Virus record (IMG/VR): IMGVR_UViG_3300027788_000022
Location: 1-43,202 of that record
From: a virus
Strand: one strand, 5' to 3'
DNA length: 43,202 nt
The notes under the pieces: generated by a model
Seen by the model: only the letters and a program-made list of their open reading frames with translations
The model's database searches: none
Told to the model about the DNA's origin: nothing
Part shown: one piece after another, positions 26,247 through 35,354 of the stretch
Position numbering within the stretch: position 1 is the first letter of the stretch
How the letters are laid out: each line of letters starts with the position of its first letter
Translations under genes and position numbers: made by a program

Positions 26247-26264
26247 GGTTATATTTATATTATC
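26247..26264 (-). promoter_or_regulatory. Promoter of the chaperonin operon (phage promoter family)
   Basis: Minus-strand GATAATATAAATATAACC, 23 bases before the start of the 104-aa gene. It matches the core of the recurring early-region promoter (GATAATATAAATGTAAC) almost exactly, and contains the T4-late-like octamer TATAAATA. The upstream A/C box is only partly present (CAAAC ends exactly 11 bases upstream). A hairpin, GCTC loop GGGAA GAGC, sits at 26233-26245 between promoter and start codon, unlike the unstructured leaders of the plus-strand promoters. Confidence 0.65.
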
Positions 26265-26282
26265 ACTTGTTAATTGTTTGTT

Positions 26283-29200
26283 TTACACTGATTTAAATGA
26301 CAATACTACTATTGCACTTGCGCCTTGCCAGTATTTACTACCTGCGCTTTTTTGATATGCAAATCTTAATCTATCTCCTTTTGAAAAACTAACGTTTGCA
26401 TCGTATTCTACGTAACTTCCATCGTTAGCACCGTTTGAGGGCGTTAGTTCTCCTGACGTAGCGGCTGTAATTCCATTTTTTAAAACTCTTAACTGCGTAG
26501 TAAAAGAGGTGCTCATGCTGCCAGAAGTATGCATTAACATTATTTTTTCAACTCTACCGTTAGCAGCAGCGGGAATATTATTATAATATTGATTTGAAGT
26601 AGATTCAATGTTGTTATTAAATGGTATCATAAAGTAAGACGTGCTTGATGAAGAGTCAAGAAAATTACTTGTAAATTGAGTTTGCTGAAAGTTAGGTAGT
26701 GTTTGTAATTCTTGATTTATTTCATAAACCGCATCGCTATAACTAATCCTGCAGCTTTCATCTTCGCCAGAAACTACAACAAAATCTTTTATTTCTGGAT
26801 CATCTCCATCAATGTCATTTAACTCGTTAAGATCCACACCTAATGATACCGTTCCAGACGATCCTCCACCACTTAAGCCTGTGCCTGCTGTTACACCAGT
26901 TATATCTCCTACGTTTGAAGTATAGCCTTGATTTTTTACAAACGCAGTTGTAGCTAAGTAAGTAGAACTATCTGCTGTTGCCCTTGTTACAGATATAGGT
27001 GTTGTTGTAAATGTTTTTGTACCAGCAATACTTTGTGTGCCTGATGTTCTTACTACTGTGCCATCTACGACAATATTATCTGCGTTAGCCGTTATACCGT
27101 CTCCGCCAATTACATTTAATGTAACTGAACCTGAAGAGCCGCCTCCTGTCATACCTGTCCCTGCTGTAACATTTGTTATATCACCTTGGTTATTACTAAA
27201 ATTATTAGTTACCCATTCAGAGTTTACTGCTTTTTGAGAATCATCGCTGTTACCAACAGTAGGTACTATTGGTGAGCTTGTAAATGTTTTTATATCAGCA
27301 ATACTTTGTGCACCAGATGTTCTTACAACTGTACTATCAACTACAATATTATTTGCGTTAGCCGTTATACCGTCCCCTCCAATCACATTCAATGTAACTG
27401 AACCTGAACTACCGCCACCTGTCATACCAGTTCCTGCGGTAACATTTGTAATATCACCTTGTGGTATACTTGGAAAAGTAGCCAGCGAACCATCACCTCT
27501 TACGTAAGAAGCGGTATTGCCTTTCCAGGTTAATGTCAGCGTGCCGTTTGCTGTTAGCGTGTTAGATCCTTCTAAAGAATTACCGTTGGTTGTTGCAGCT
27601 ATACTGCTTATTGTACCTGTGTTAGTAGTATATCCTGAGTTATTAGTCCATTGACTAATATTACCACTTTTATTAGTAAAAGCTTGTGCATTAGAGGCGG
27701 TTGTTGTTCCAGTGTTTGTTGTATACCCTTCGCCATTGGTAAGTTGATTATTATTAGTAATGTAGTTTGCGTTAGCTGCACCAGAATATCCTAAGTTAGC
27801 TAAAGTTAACGTTCTACTGGCAAATGAGGTTAAAACACCTTGCGTGTAATTCATCGTTTGCAGAACTGACGCGTTATTAAGAGTAATATCGTCGTTGGTC
27901 CCTATAGTGGTATTACCTGTGTTAGTAATTTGTATAGTTCCTCCACTTGAAGTACTAGTCATTTCAGATGTAATTCCTACTCCTTGAGCTATAGTAAATG
28001 TTTCTCCATTTGTAACTGTAGTGCTCTCTGTTCCATTACCTTCTTTAATAATCCAAGAAGACATTGATCCTCCTGAAGATGTTACATACCCAGAGTCATT
28101 TGTCCACTGAGATATGTTACCACCTTTGTTTATAAAGGTTTGTGCATTGCTTGCGGTAGTAGTTCCAGTATTAGTAGTATACCCTTGACCATTAGTTATA
28201 GCGTTATTATTTAAAGATATATTTGCTGAACCATTAAATGAAACACCAGCTATAGTTCTTGCTGTTTGCAACACAGTTGCAGAACCTGCATTACCTGTTA
28301 TTGTTGTCTGAACAATATTAGGTTTTGTGTTAGTTATAGTTAATGTTCCTCCACTTGAAGTAGAAGTAAGTTCAGATTGTATACCATTACCCTGTGCAAA
28401 AGTTACTGTTTCGCCATTTGTAACAGTACTTGTTTCTGTACCATTTCCTTCTTTTAAAATCCAGGTAGACATTGAACCTCCTGAGGACGTTACATATCCT
28501 GAATCATTAGTCCATTGTGATATGTTACCACCTTTGTTTGAGAATGTCTGTGCGTTAGTAGCAGTTGTGGTACCTGTAAAATAATCTCCTAATTCTCCAG
28601 AACCTAATATAACTTGTGCGTTATCTCCTTCAAATTGTAATTGTAAAGTTCCTGAACCTGTTACTGGTGAGCCAGATACTGATATAGCATCATCCACGTC
28701 CATTAAAAGACCTACACTTGTAACTGTACCTGTTGAGGACGAGGTTCCAGCACCTATTAAACTTCTAACCTCAGATGCTAATATACCTGAATTTAAACTT
28801 GGTACACTACCATTAGATAAAATTGCGGGAATACCTGTATCATTGACAACTCCTAAGTTAGTCCTTGCGCCAGCCGCAGAACTTGATCCAGTACCGCCAT
28901 TTGCTACAGATAAGTCTGTACCTGACCAGTTTCCGTTATTAATACTAACTGATCCACCTAAAGTAATAGTTCCTGTAGAGGTTATTGTCCCCCCAGTTAA
29001 TGTTATTCCATTTACAGTACCACTTGTTGCAACAGATGTTACACCTTGCCCATCAGTAGTAGCGTTAATAGTTATTGTATCACCAGATCTAACCGTAGTA
29101 ATATTGCTACCAGCTGCAATAGTTAAAGTGTCATTGTTACTGTTTGCTGTGGCTGTTCCACCTGAACTTGCTGTAAAGTTTTTATATATAGCTTGTGATG

Positions 29201-31106
29201 ACCCTCTATCTGTGTTAGTTAAAGTTCCAGTGCTTGTTATTGTACCACCAGATAATCCTGTACTTGTTGCTATAGATGTTACTCCTGCACTACTTGATGT
29301 ACCTGCGCCAATTAATGTACGAATCTCCGGACCTGTAACACCTGATGCTAAAGTAGGTGTTCCTCCACCAGAGAATATACCTGGTTCAGCAAATGATGTA
29401 AAACCTGAATCATTTAAAAATATGCTTAAAGGTATATCTACAAATTGAGTCTTTAAAGAAGAACCATCATCAGAAGAATCAGATCCGTAAATCATATAAT
29501 CATCACCATCTGGAGTAGATCCACCTGGAGCAGCCATAACAAGAGAATCAGAACCTAAGTAATCTATAGCCACATCATTTGCATTAGCGGTAATACCTGT
29601 TCCTCCTATAACGTTTAGTGTTACTGAACCTGAAGTACCACCACCTGTCATACCTGTACCTGCGGTAACTCCAGTTATATCACCCTGAGGTATACTCGGG
29701 AAGGTAGTTAAATTACCTGCACCATTTACATACTGAGAAGCAGATCCTGCCATTGTAATAGCAAGTGTACCTGATGTAGTTACTGCTGAACCTGTGTTAA
29801 ATGCATTTCCTCCATGAGAAATTCCTACACTTGTTACAGTTCCTGTGTTTGTAGTATACCCAGCTCCATTAGTAAGTTGGTCATTGTTTGTTGCTATTGT
29901 AGTGCTATTAAAAGCATTAGAGCCATATGTATACGTTTGGTTTGTAGTACCTAATACACTAAACGTAAGTGTATTTCCTGATTTACTTATACCATCAAGA
30001 TAAAAGTTATCGTTATTATCATTTGGATTAAACGTAATAGTATCTGTAGTAGCGTTAGTTGTAATAGTCATTCCACCACTTGCAACAAAAGTAAGCGTGT
30101 CATTATTGCTATCAGCTACCACGGTTGATTGCCCGCTTACAGCTATGTTTTTAAATATGTTTTGTGAAGAACCTTTATCTGAGTTTGTTAAAGTTACTGT
30201 TCCGCTTGTACCACCACCTCCCAAACCGGTTCCCGCGGTTACACCAGTGATATCACCTTGTGGTATACTTGGAAAAGATACTAAATCACCTTCTCCATTT
30301 ATATAATCAGTTGTATCACCTTGAAAAGTTATACCTAAGTTTCCACTAGTTGTTACAGGCGTACCTATAATTGCTATTGCATCTCCTTGAGAAGTTAACC
30401 CTACACTTGTAACTGTACCTGTTGAGGATGAAGTACCTGCTCCAATTGCTGTTCTAAACGCACTAGCGCTTAGCGCGGTAACGCTATTATTTGCGTTAAA
30501 CCTTGGGAAAGTTATAGCGCTTGGATTTGCAAGCGTGAACATTGATTTACCAATAGTTGCAGCTCCTAAGTTACCTAATGCTGATGTTGCTGAAGAAGCA
30601 CCTGTACCTCCGTTGGCAATTGATAGATCTGTACCTGACCAATCGCCATTGTTAATAGCAAGAGTTCCACCTAATGTTATAGTTCCTGTAGAAGTAATAG
30701 TACCTCCAGTTAGTGTTAGTCCGTTTTTTGTGCCTGATGTAGCTACAGATGTTACGCCTGAAGATGTAACGTATCTTCCATCGAGATCTACTGTTACGCT
30801 ACTTAAACCTTGTCTTGCTGCTGTTAATATACCACTAGTAGTATTAAAACTTAAGCTGGTCAAATAATTGTTACTTCCTGATTCGTCTGCCCAAGAAGCT
30901 GTAATAGTACCCCCGTCTTGTTGAGTAGCTGTTAACGTTTTTGTATTAGTTCCTGTTACAGCTAATCCAGTAATCATATTATCATAAGATGTATTCCATT
31001 GGGTAGAAGTACCCCCTGGTGCCGTTATGACACCACCAGAGGTTATAACTCCCCCGGTGGTCAACGTGCCTTTTACATCTTGATCTGCATAATATATTAT
31101 AGCCAT
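26283..31106 (-). CDS. Large repetitive tail fibre protein
   Basis: A 1607-residue beta-rich fibre. It contains at least five copies of a Gly/Thr/Ser repeat (GDITGVTAGTGLxGGGTSG type, near residues 282, 475, 1215, 1307, 1400) and two copies of a longer block (NISQWTNDSGYVTSSGG...), so it grew by internal duplication. The C-terminal 150 residues (FTSNFLDSSSSTSYFMIPFN, ending QGASAIVVLSFKSV) differ from the repeats and look like a receptor-binding or trimerisation head. N-terminal virion-attachment part: MAIIYYADQDVKGTLTTGG. Such fibres bind host surface glycans or proteins. Expected to work with the three other fibre genes just upstream. Confidence 0.75.
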   Translation of the reverse strand: MAIIYYADQDVKGTLTTGGVITSGGVITAPGGTSTQWNTSYDNMITGLAVTGTNTKTLTATQQDGGTITASWADESGSNNYLTSLSFNTTSGILTAARQGLSSVTVDLDGRYVTSSGVTSVATSGTKNGLTLTGGTITSTGTITLGGTLAINNGDWSGTDLSIANGGTGASSATSALGNLGAATIGKSMFTLANPSAITFPRFNANNSVTALSASAFRTAIGAGTSSSTGTVTSVGLTSQGDAIAIIGTPVTTSGNLGITFQGDTTDYINGEGDLVSFPSIPQGDITGVTAGTGLGGGGTSGTVTLTNSDKGSSQNIFKNIAVSGQSTVVADSNNDTLTFVASGGMTITTNATTDTITFNPNDNNDNFYLDGISKSGNTLTFSVLGTTNQTYTYGSNAFNSTTIATNNDQLTNGAGYTTNTGTVTSVGISHGGNAFNTGSAVTTSGTLAITMAGSASQYVNGAGNLTTFPSIPQGDITGVTAGTGMTGGGTSGSVTLNVIGGTGITANANDVAIDYLGSDSLVMAAPGGSTPDGDDYMIYGSDSSDDGSSLKTQFVDIPLSIFLNDSGFTSFAEPGIFSGGGTPTLASGVTGPEIRTLIGAGTSSSAGVTSIATSTGLSGGTITSTGTLTNTDRGSSQAIYKNFTASSGGTATANSNNDTLTIAAGSNITTVRSGDTITINATTDGQGVTSVATSGTVNGITLTGGTITSTGTITLGGSVSINNGNWSGTDLSVANGGTGSSSAAGARTNLGVVNDTGIPAILSNGSVPSLNSGILASEVRSLIGAGTSSSTGTVTSVGLLMDVDDAISVSGSPVTGSGTLQLQFEGDNAQVILGSGELGDYFTGTTTATNAQTFSNKGGNISQWTNDSGYVTSSGGSMSTWILKEGNGTETSTVTNGETVTFAQGNGIQSELTSTSSGGTLTITNTKPNIVQTTITGNAGSATVLQTARTIAGVSFNGSANISLNNNAITNGQGYTTNTGTTTASNAQTFINKGGNISQWTNDSGYVTSSGGSMSSWIIKEGNGTESTTVTNGETFTIAQGVGITSEMTSTSSGGTIQITNTGNTTIGTNDDITLNNASVLQTMNYTQGVLTSFASRTLTLANLGYSGAANANYITNNNQLTNGEGYTTNTGTTTASNAQAFTNKSGNISQWTNNSGYTTNTGTISSIAATTNGNSLEGSNTLTANGTLTLTWKGNTASYVRGDGSLATFPSIPQGDITNVTAGTGMTGGGSSGSVTLNVIGGDGITANANNIVVDSTVVRTSGAQSIADIKTFTSSPIVPTVGNSDDSQKAVNSEWVTNNFSNNQGDITNVTAGTGMTGGGSSGSVTLNVIGGDGITANADNIVVDGTVVRTSGTQSIAGTKTFTTTPISVTRATADSSTYLATTAFVKNQGYTSNVGDITGVTAGTGLSGGGSSGTVSLGVDLNELNDIDGDDPEIKDFVVVSGEDESCRISYSDAVYEINQELQTLPNFQQTQFTSNFLDSSSSTSYFMIPFNNNIESTSNQYYNNIPAAANGRVEKIMLMHTSGSMSTSFTTQLRVLKNGITAATSGELTPSNGANDGSYVEYDANVSFSKGDRLRFAYQKSAGSKYWQGASAIVVLSFKSV
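27054..27189 (-). repeat. Near-identical DNA repeat within fibre gene (copy 2 at 27329-27464)
   Basis: About 136 bases recur at 27329-27464 (period 275) with scattered, mostly third-position differences. Both encode the GDITNVTAGTGMTGGGSSGS module. Synonymous divergence shows protein-level selection after duplication. A second duplicated block lies near 27930-28150 and 28340-28560. Confidence 0.7.
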
Positions 31107-31148
31107 TTATATTTAGTTTATTTATTAATTAAATTAAATTGAATTTTA

Positions 31149-33266
31149 TTATCTCATTCTGTTTACTAATACTATAACCCCACCTGAAGGGAAAGTACCA
31201 GTACCAGAAAGAGTAACTTGGTCTATTGAATTTCTTTCTACCTCCATGTTTATTGTATCTTTTGTAGTTTCATCATAAATCTGAACCATTACATCAAAAC
31301 TACCTAAACTATGAGTTACAGCTCCGTAAGCTGTTATTGTCCCAGACTTAAAAGTATTTATCTGTGAAAAGTCCTCAAGATTTATTTTATAATTTGCATC
31401 AGCAGAATCATCATTAATTACTAGATAAGTGTCATCAAAGTTTACAGCTGCTTCAGTAGTTTGTGTAAGACCGGCAATATCTAAGCCGACAACAACAGCA
31501 CCGGTTGTTGGTGAAACAGCAATACCTTTTTTATTATCAACTGAAGAAGCTGCAACACTTGTTACGCTATCTGTATCTGTAGGAGTAACCCAAGTACCAT
31601 CACCACGTAAGAACGTAGAAGCAGAACCACCAATTGGTACATAACCTGCGTTACTACCACCAGCATATTTATTAGAAGTTAAAGTTAACTCTCTACCTGA
31701 TATACTTTCCTCTAATACATTTGCTTGACCTGTTGAAGTTCCTACGGCTAGCGTAACACCTGTTATACCAGTGTCATCATTAGCAGGTAATCTCCAGTTT
31801 CCATCACCAGCGTAGAACGTAGAACTACTTGGTGTTCCACCTGAACCATTATTTACTAAATCTACAGTACCTACACTAACCGCGCCAACAGCGTTTGTAT
31901 TAGTTGTACCTGTTATAAATGTTCCAAATGTACTTGAGAAATCAGTCACACCTTCGTCAGCTTGTACTACTGACCATCCAGCTACTACTGAAGAATCTGC
32001 AGCAGCGGCAGCTGTAGCTATTACCGAATCCCCAACGTCTAATGCAGAACCAGAACAATAAAATGAACCAGCCGTTGCAACTACGTAGTAATCACCAACA
32101 GCTACAGCAACTCTTGTTCCTGCGCCACCTGGACAGTTATATAAGAAAGAACCTGAATTACTTCCTGATACGATAGAACCAGTGCTAGCGTTAAATGTTC
32201 CTTTAAAACTTAAACCTCCAGTAACTAAACTATCAACGTAAGCTTTTGTAGCAGCATCTTGAGCTAAAGTAGGATCAGCAACATCTAAAATTTTATTGCC
32301 GCCCATATCAATAGTTGATATAGCATCACCCCAATCGTTTAAATGAATATCCTCAGCGGGTATTACTTGGTTTTTATCAGAATTCTCATCCCAATATACA
32401 ATATAATCTGTGCTTGGATCATCTAAAGCAGCTACTGTTTGTATCTTACTAAGATCAAGTTCTAGTGTAAGTTGATCTGTTGCGCTAACAACTGGTAAAA
32501 TACCTGCATTAGCTGCATCTTGAGCCTTTCCACTAACCGTAAGTGTTTGGCCACTTCCTAGTGTTTGTGAGGTAGTTCCGTCTGATATTGACCATCCAGC
32601 GTAATTTGCTTTTAATTCTAGTATATCTGTAATTTGAGCTTTTCTAGTAGAGCCATCGTCTGAAGAATCTGTTCCTACTAATATGTAGTCATCTAAATCT
32701 GGAGCAGTTGCGTCTGCAGCTGCCATAACAAGTGAATCAGCACCTGCGTAATCTACCGCGATACTTAATTCATTTGGAGTTGCAGCTGATACAGCAGTAA
32801 TTATACCGGCACCTCCTGCGAAATCTACTCTTAAGCCATCAGTTATATCTACTGTTGTAGCGTTGTCTCCTTCTAAACTCCAAGAAGTATATGATCCTGC
32901 TGGTGTTGCCCAAACATTATCACCTCTTAAGAAGGTAGTGCCTCCTGGTGTACCTGTTGCAGAAAGATCTGCTGTAACGGTCACTGCGCCAGTTGAGGCT
33001 GTATTTGGGGTTAAATCAATGAATGAGCCATCTGTTGTGTTTACACTAGAAACGCCAGACGCAGATCCATCCATACTTACCCAAGCAGAACCACTATAAA
33101 AATACATCTTATTATCTGTTGTATTCATGTACAGCTGACCTGCTTTTTCATTTCCTGTTGCAGGGGCTGACGTTTCTTGATCTATTACTGGTAGTAATAA
33201 TTCGTTGTAGTTAAGTGCTATATTAGAGCCTATCAGTTCAATATTAGCGTAATATTTAATTGCCAT
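31149..33266 (-). CDS. Tail fibre protein
   Basis: A 705-residue beta-rich protein with the fibre-typical opening MAIKYYANIELIGSNIALN, similar to the start of the 1607-aa fibre (MAIIYYADQDVKG), and the motif DPTLAQDAATKAYVDSLVTG (about 321-340) widely found in phage tail fibres. The Gly/Ser/Thr-rich shaft continues to a C-terminal domain (AYGAVTHSLGSFDVMVQIYD, ending GGVIVLVNRMR), common at the tips of marine phage fibres. Similar N-termini suggest that both fibres dock to the same virion site. Confidence 0.72.
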   Translation of the reverse strand: MAIKYYANIELIGSNIALNYNELLLPVIDQETSAPATGNEKAGQLYMNTTDNKMYFYSGSAWVSMDGSASGVSSVNTTDGSFIDLTPNTASTGAVTVTADLSATGTPGGTTFLRGDNVWATPAGSYTSWSLEGDNATTVDITDGLRVDFAGGAGIITAVSAATPNELSIAVDYAGADSLVMAAADATAPDLDDYILVGTDSSDDGSTRKAQITDILELKANYAGWSISDGTTSQTLGSGQTLTVSGKAQDAANAGILPVVSATDQLTLELDLSKIQTVAALDDPSTDYIVYWDENSDKNQVIPAEDIHLNDWGDAISTIDMGGNKILDVADPTLAQDAATKAYVDSLVTGGLSFKGTFNASTGSIVSGSNSGSFLYNCPGGAGTRVAVAVGDYYVVATAGSFYCSGSALDVGDSVIATAAAAADSSVVAGWSVVQADEGVTDFSSTFGTFITGTTNTNAVGAVSVGTVDLVNNGSGGTPSSSTFYAGDGNWRLPANDDTGITGVTLAVGTSTGQANVLEESISGRELTLTSNKYAGGSNAGYVPIGGSASTFLRGDGTWVTPTDTDSVTSVAASSVDNKKGIAVSPTTGAVVVGLDIAGLTQTTEAAVNFDDTYLVINDDSADANYKINLEDFSQINTFKSGTITAYGAVTHSLGSFDVMVQIYDETTKDTINMEVERNSIDQVTLSGTGTFPSGGVIVLVNRMR

Positions 33267-33288
33267 AGTTTTTTTTTATTAGTTTAGT

Positions 33289-33993
33289 TTAGTTTAAAAT
33301 TGATGACCCTGCTATATTGCTGTTAAAGTCGACTGTTATTGTTGTTGCGTTAGTATATTCAACTGATCCGTATATTTCATCTCCACCGTTATTAATTAAC
33401 GTTACAGATGGTTCTGCTTTGCCTGTTGTATTATTAATCACCCATTGATTGGATGCATTAAAGTTTTGTTTTAAGTTTACATCTCCACCACCCGATATAT
33501 TAAAATCTATAACAGTGTACTGAGTACCTTGCTGCGCTACGGTACCGTTTCCTCCGATGTATGTTATTGTTGCTATATAGTAGCTGGATGTTGCCGGATC
33601 TACTGTATACGTATCTAATTTGTAATGTCCAAATTGACTTATCTGATCACCTTGACCAATTAATATATCTGTTCCTATTAAGTAGTTTAAAAATTCTACA
33701 ACTCTTTGTCCACTTTTTTCTTTAATAGAAAATCTTAATTCAGTTAAAGTATTAAAACCTGCTCCAGATCCACCGCCACCAGTTTTAGAGACAGTACCTG
33801 TTCCACCGTTTTGTGTGTCAGACCATGTAAATATCATTTGACCACCAACACTTACTTTAGAGTTAAGATTAAGATAAGCCGCTACCGCTGATGCAGTGAA
33901 TTGTTTTGTGGTGCGATTACTTGCATTCGTGCCTATCCAGGCGTCATTATCAGTAACAACCGTACTATATGGGTACGTACTTATTCTTGCCAT
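33289..33993 (-). CDS. Tail fibre or fibre-associated protein
   Basis: A 234-residue beta-rich protein beginning MARISTYPYSTVVTDNDAWI, a start resembling the next gene (MANITAYPTGTSPKATDLLL), then Gly-rich strands. The start motif is typical of small fibre adaptor proteins in marine phages. It lies 3 bases after its upstream neighbour, in the fibre operon. No enzyme motif. Confidence 0.6.
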   Translation of the reverse strand: MARISTYPYSTVVTDNDAWIGTNASNRTTKQFTASAVAAYLNLNSKVSVGGQMIFTWSDTQNGGTGTVSKTGGGGSGAGFNTLTELRFSIKEKSGQRVVEFLNYLIGTDILIGQGDQISQFGHYKLDTYTVDPATSSYYIATITYIGGNGTVAQQGTQYTVIDFNISGGGDVNLKQNFNASNQWVINNTTGKAEPSVTLINNGGDEIYGSVEYTNATTITVDFNSNIAGSSILN

Positions 33994-33996
33994 GTG

Positions 33997-34473
33997 TTAT
34001 GAGTATATTCTTATTTCTATTGAAGTACCAGCTGACATACCATCTACGGGACCGCCGCCACCTGAACTAAATTGATCAACGTCTATTTGAGTAGTGGTAG
34101 TTATTATTCCACCTATACCTTGGTCTCCATTGCCGGAAGACAGAAATATAGCTACTTTGTTGGCAGGTAACGTTATACCTGAAACTGCTATTCTAGATTG
34201 ACCGTTGTTAATATATGACCACGTAAATGTTCCACCTGTAGTATTTTGAAGTACTGTAGCCACTGGAGCCGATGCACCTGTTTGAATTAACGATGCTGTG
34301 TATGATTTATATCCTCCAGTAAAACCCGTATTAATTAACGAACCTATACCACCTATTGTGAAGTTCTGTGTAACAGGCATGTCATCTGAGTCAGCTGATG
34401 GTATCTTTGTACCAAGAAGCAAATCTGTAGCCTTAGGACTAGTCCCAGTAGGATATGCTGTTATATTAGCCAT
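33997..34473 (-). CDS. Small tail fibre adaptor-like protein, first gene of the late operon
   Basis: A 158-residue protein, first gene transcribed leftward from the divergent region. Its N-terminus (SPKATDLLLGTKIPSADSDD) is characteristic of small fibre or collar proteins that carry a docking segment in uncultured marine phages. The middle and end are beta strands rich in Thr, Gly and Ile. The leader upstream (34474-34560) is A/T-rich with no clear copy of the phage promoter, so late transcription may start from a different promoter type. Confidence 0.55.
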   Translation of the reverse strand: MANITAYPTGTSPKATDLLLGTKIPSADSDDMPVTQNFTIGGIGSLINTGFTGGYKSYTASLIQTGASAPVATVLQNTTGGTFTWSYINNGQSRIAVSGITLPANKVAIFLSSGNGDQGIGGIITTTTQIDVDQFSSGGGGPVDGMSAGTSIEIRIYS

Positions 34474-34801
34474 TTATGTGTGTTTTTCTTGTTATATGTA
34501 TACTATATATACTTACAGGAATACCACTTTATTTACATATAGTGTGACAATAGCCTATTACTTATACTTCTTATAAGGCTTATGTCCTGTTTTAAAAAAA
34601 CGTCACGTACATAGGGGTATAGCGCTGCAACTTAATTTCTACTATAATTTTTTTTAGGAAAATCGTTTTTAAATTTGGCGGGTCCCCATTGCTTTCTTGT
34701 TTTACTTTCCATATATACGACTTTTACATGCCCCTTCCTGATGGCATTCTGTGTTTTTACCTAGGATTTCGGTGTTGTGCTATACATACTCACTCGTTCA
34801 C

Positions 34802-34842
34802 ACATACACAATACATATTCACTCTGATAATATAGTTGTAAC
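34802..34842 (+). promoter_or_regulatory. Phage two-block promoter, copy 1
   Basis: Upstream box ACATACACAATAC (11 of 13 to consensus), exactly 11 bases, then GATAATATAGTTGTAAC. Lies in the divergent region; its transcript would run through the repeat cluster before the first early gene. Confidence 0.6.
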
Positions 34843-34934
34843 ACATTAGCCTGACACTGCAAGACTGTCGGAAGAGTATACTCCGTCCTACTCCACACTG
34901 TATTGCCACCACATCACCACACTCGACTGTGTAT

Positions 34935-35018
34935 ATGACAGATTGTCATGACATTACTGTTAATAATATATATTAATATGTATGACACATTGACACATTG
35001 TGGTATGACATCATGACA
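34935..35018. repeat. ATGACA repeat cluster (iteron-like)
   Basis: Five ATGACA copies (34935, 34948, 34982, 35005, 35013), one TTGACA (34990) and one inverted TGTCAT (34944) within 84 bases. They flank the AT palindrome-like TTAATAATATATATTAA at 34960-34976. The arrangement of short direct repeats plus AT-rich unwinding-type DNA resembles iteron origins. The first two form a small hairpin (TGACA GAT TGTCA). Confidence 0.55.
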
Positions 35019-35040
35019 TATCTAACTACTAAACTAATAT

Positions 35041-35081
35041 ACACACTTAATACAGATATCTATTGATAATATAAATGTAAC
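35041..35081 (+). promoter_or_regulatory. Phage two-block promoter, copy 2
   Basis: Upstream box ACACACTTAATAC (10 of 13), exactly 11 bases, then GATAATATAAATGTAAC, preceded by TT. The RNA would begin at the left edge of the G-free tract. Confidence 0.65.
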
Positions 35082-35293
35082 CAATTAAAACTATATAATA
35101 TCAAACTAACTACAAACAAATATCAAATTAAAAAAACTATTAATATTCTAACAAATAATCATTACAATATTAAATCTTTAAATAATAAAATAATTATATT
35201 ATCTCAATATCAAAAACATAATATAACTAAACTATTAAATACTAATTATATAAAATACAAAATAACAAATTAATACAAACAAAATACAAAACA
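35078..35293 (+). other. 216-base G-free tract
   Basis: Not one G occurs on the plus strand between the G at 35077 and the G at 35294, while C is common. It contains no ATG, so it is not coding on this strand. It lies between promoter copies 2 and 3. An RNA from copy 2 would have a G-less, nearly structure-free leader over 200 bases long. See findings. Confidence 0.9.
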
Positions 35294-35315
35294 GTATTGA
35301 TAATATAAATGTAAC
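35275..35315 (+). promoter_or_regulatory. Phage two-block promoter, copy 3
   Basis: Upstream box ACAAACAAAATAC, exactly 11 bases, then GATAATATAAATGTAAC. Drives the first plus-strand gene (start 35355) through a G-free, A-rich leader with no Shine-Dalgarno. Confidence 0.7.
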
Positions 35316-35354
35316 TAACAAACTAATAATAATAATAACTTAAATAAATAAACT

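Larger units (their letters stand above)
34474..35354. other. Divergent intergenic region, origin and promoter candidate
   Basis: About 880 bases without a gene between the leftward late and rightward early blocks; no convincing ORF on either strand. Contents from left to right: a short A/T leader for the fibre operon; a T-rich stretch about 34640-34760 without clear structure; three copies of the phage promoter; a repeat cluster 34935-35018; and a G-free, AT-rich tract. The mix of repeats, AT-rich palindrome and divergent transcription is typical of phage replication origins and control regions. Confidence 0.6.

Noticed and set aside
28843-29448. Long plus-strand ORFs opposite the fibre gene
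   Set aside because: They mirror the repetitive Thr/Ser/Gly codons of the fibre (giving Val/Pro/Ala-rich protein) and have no start context or neighbours.
34474-35354. CRISPR array in the repeat-bearing intergenic region
   Set aside because: Repeats are 6 bases long and irregularly spaced; there are no 20-40 base repeats with spacers.
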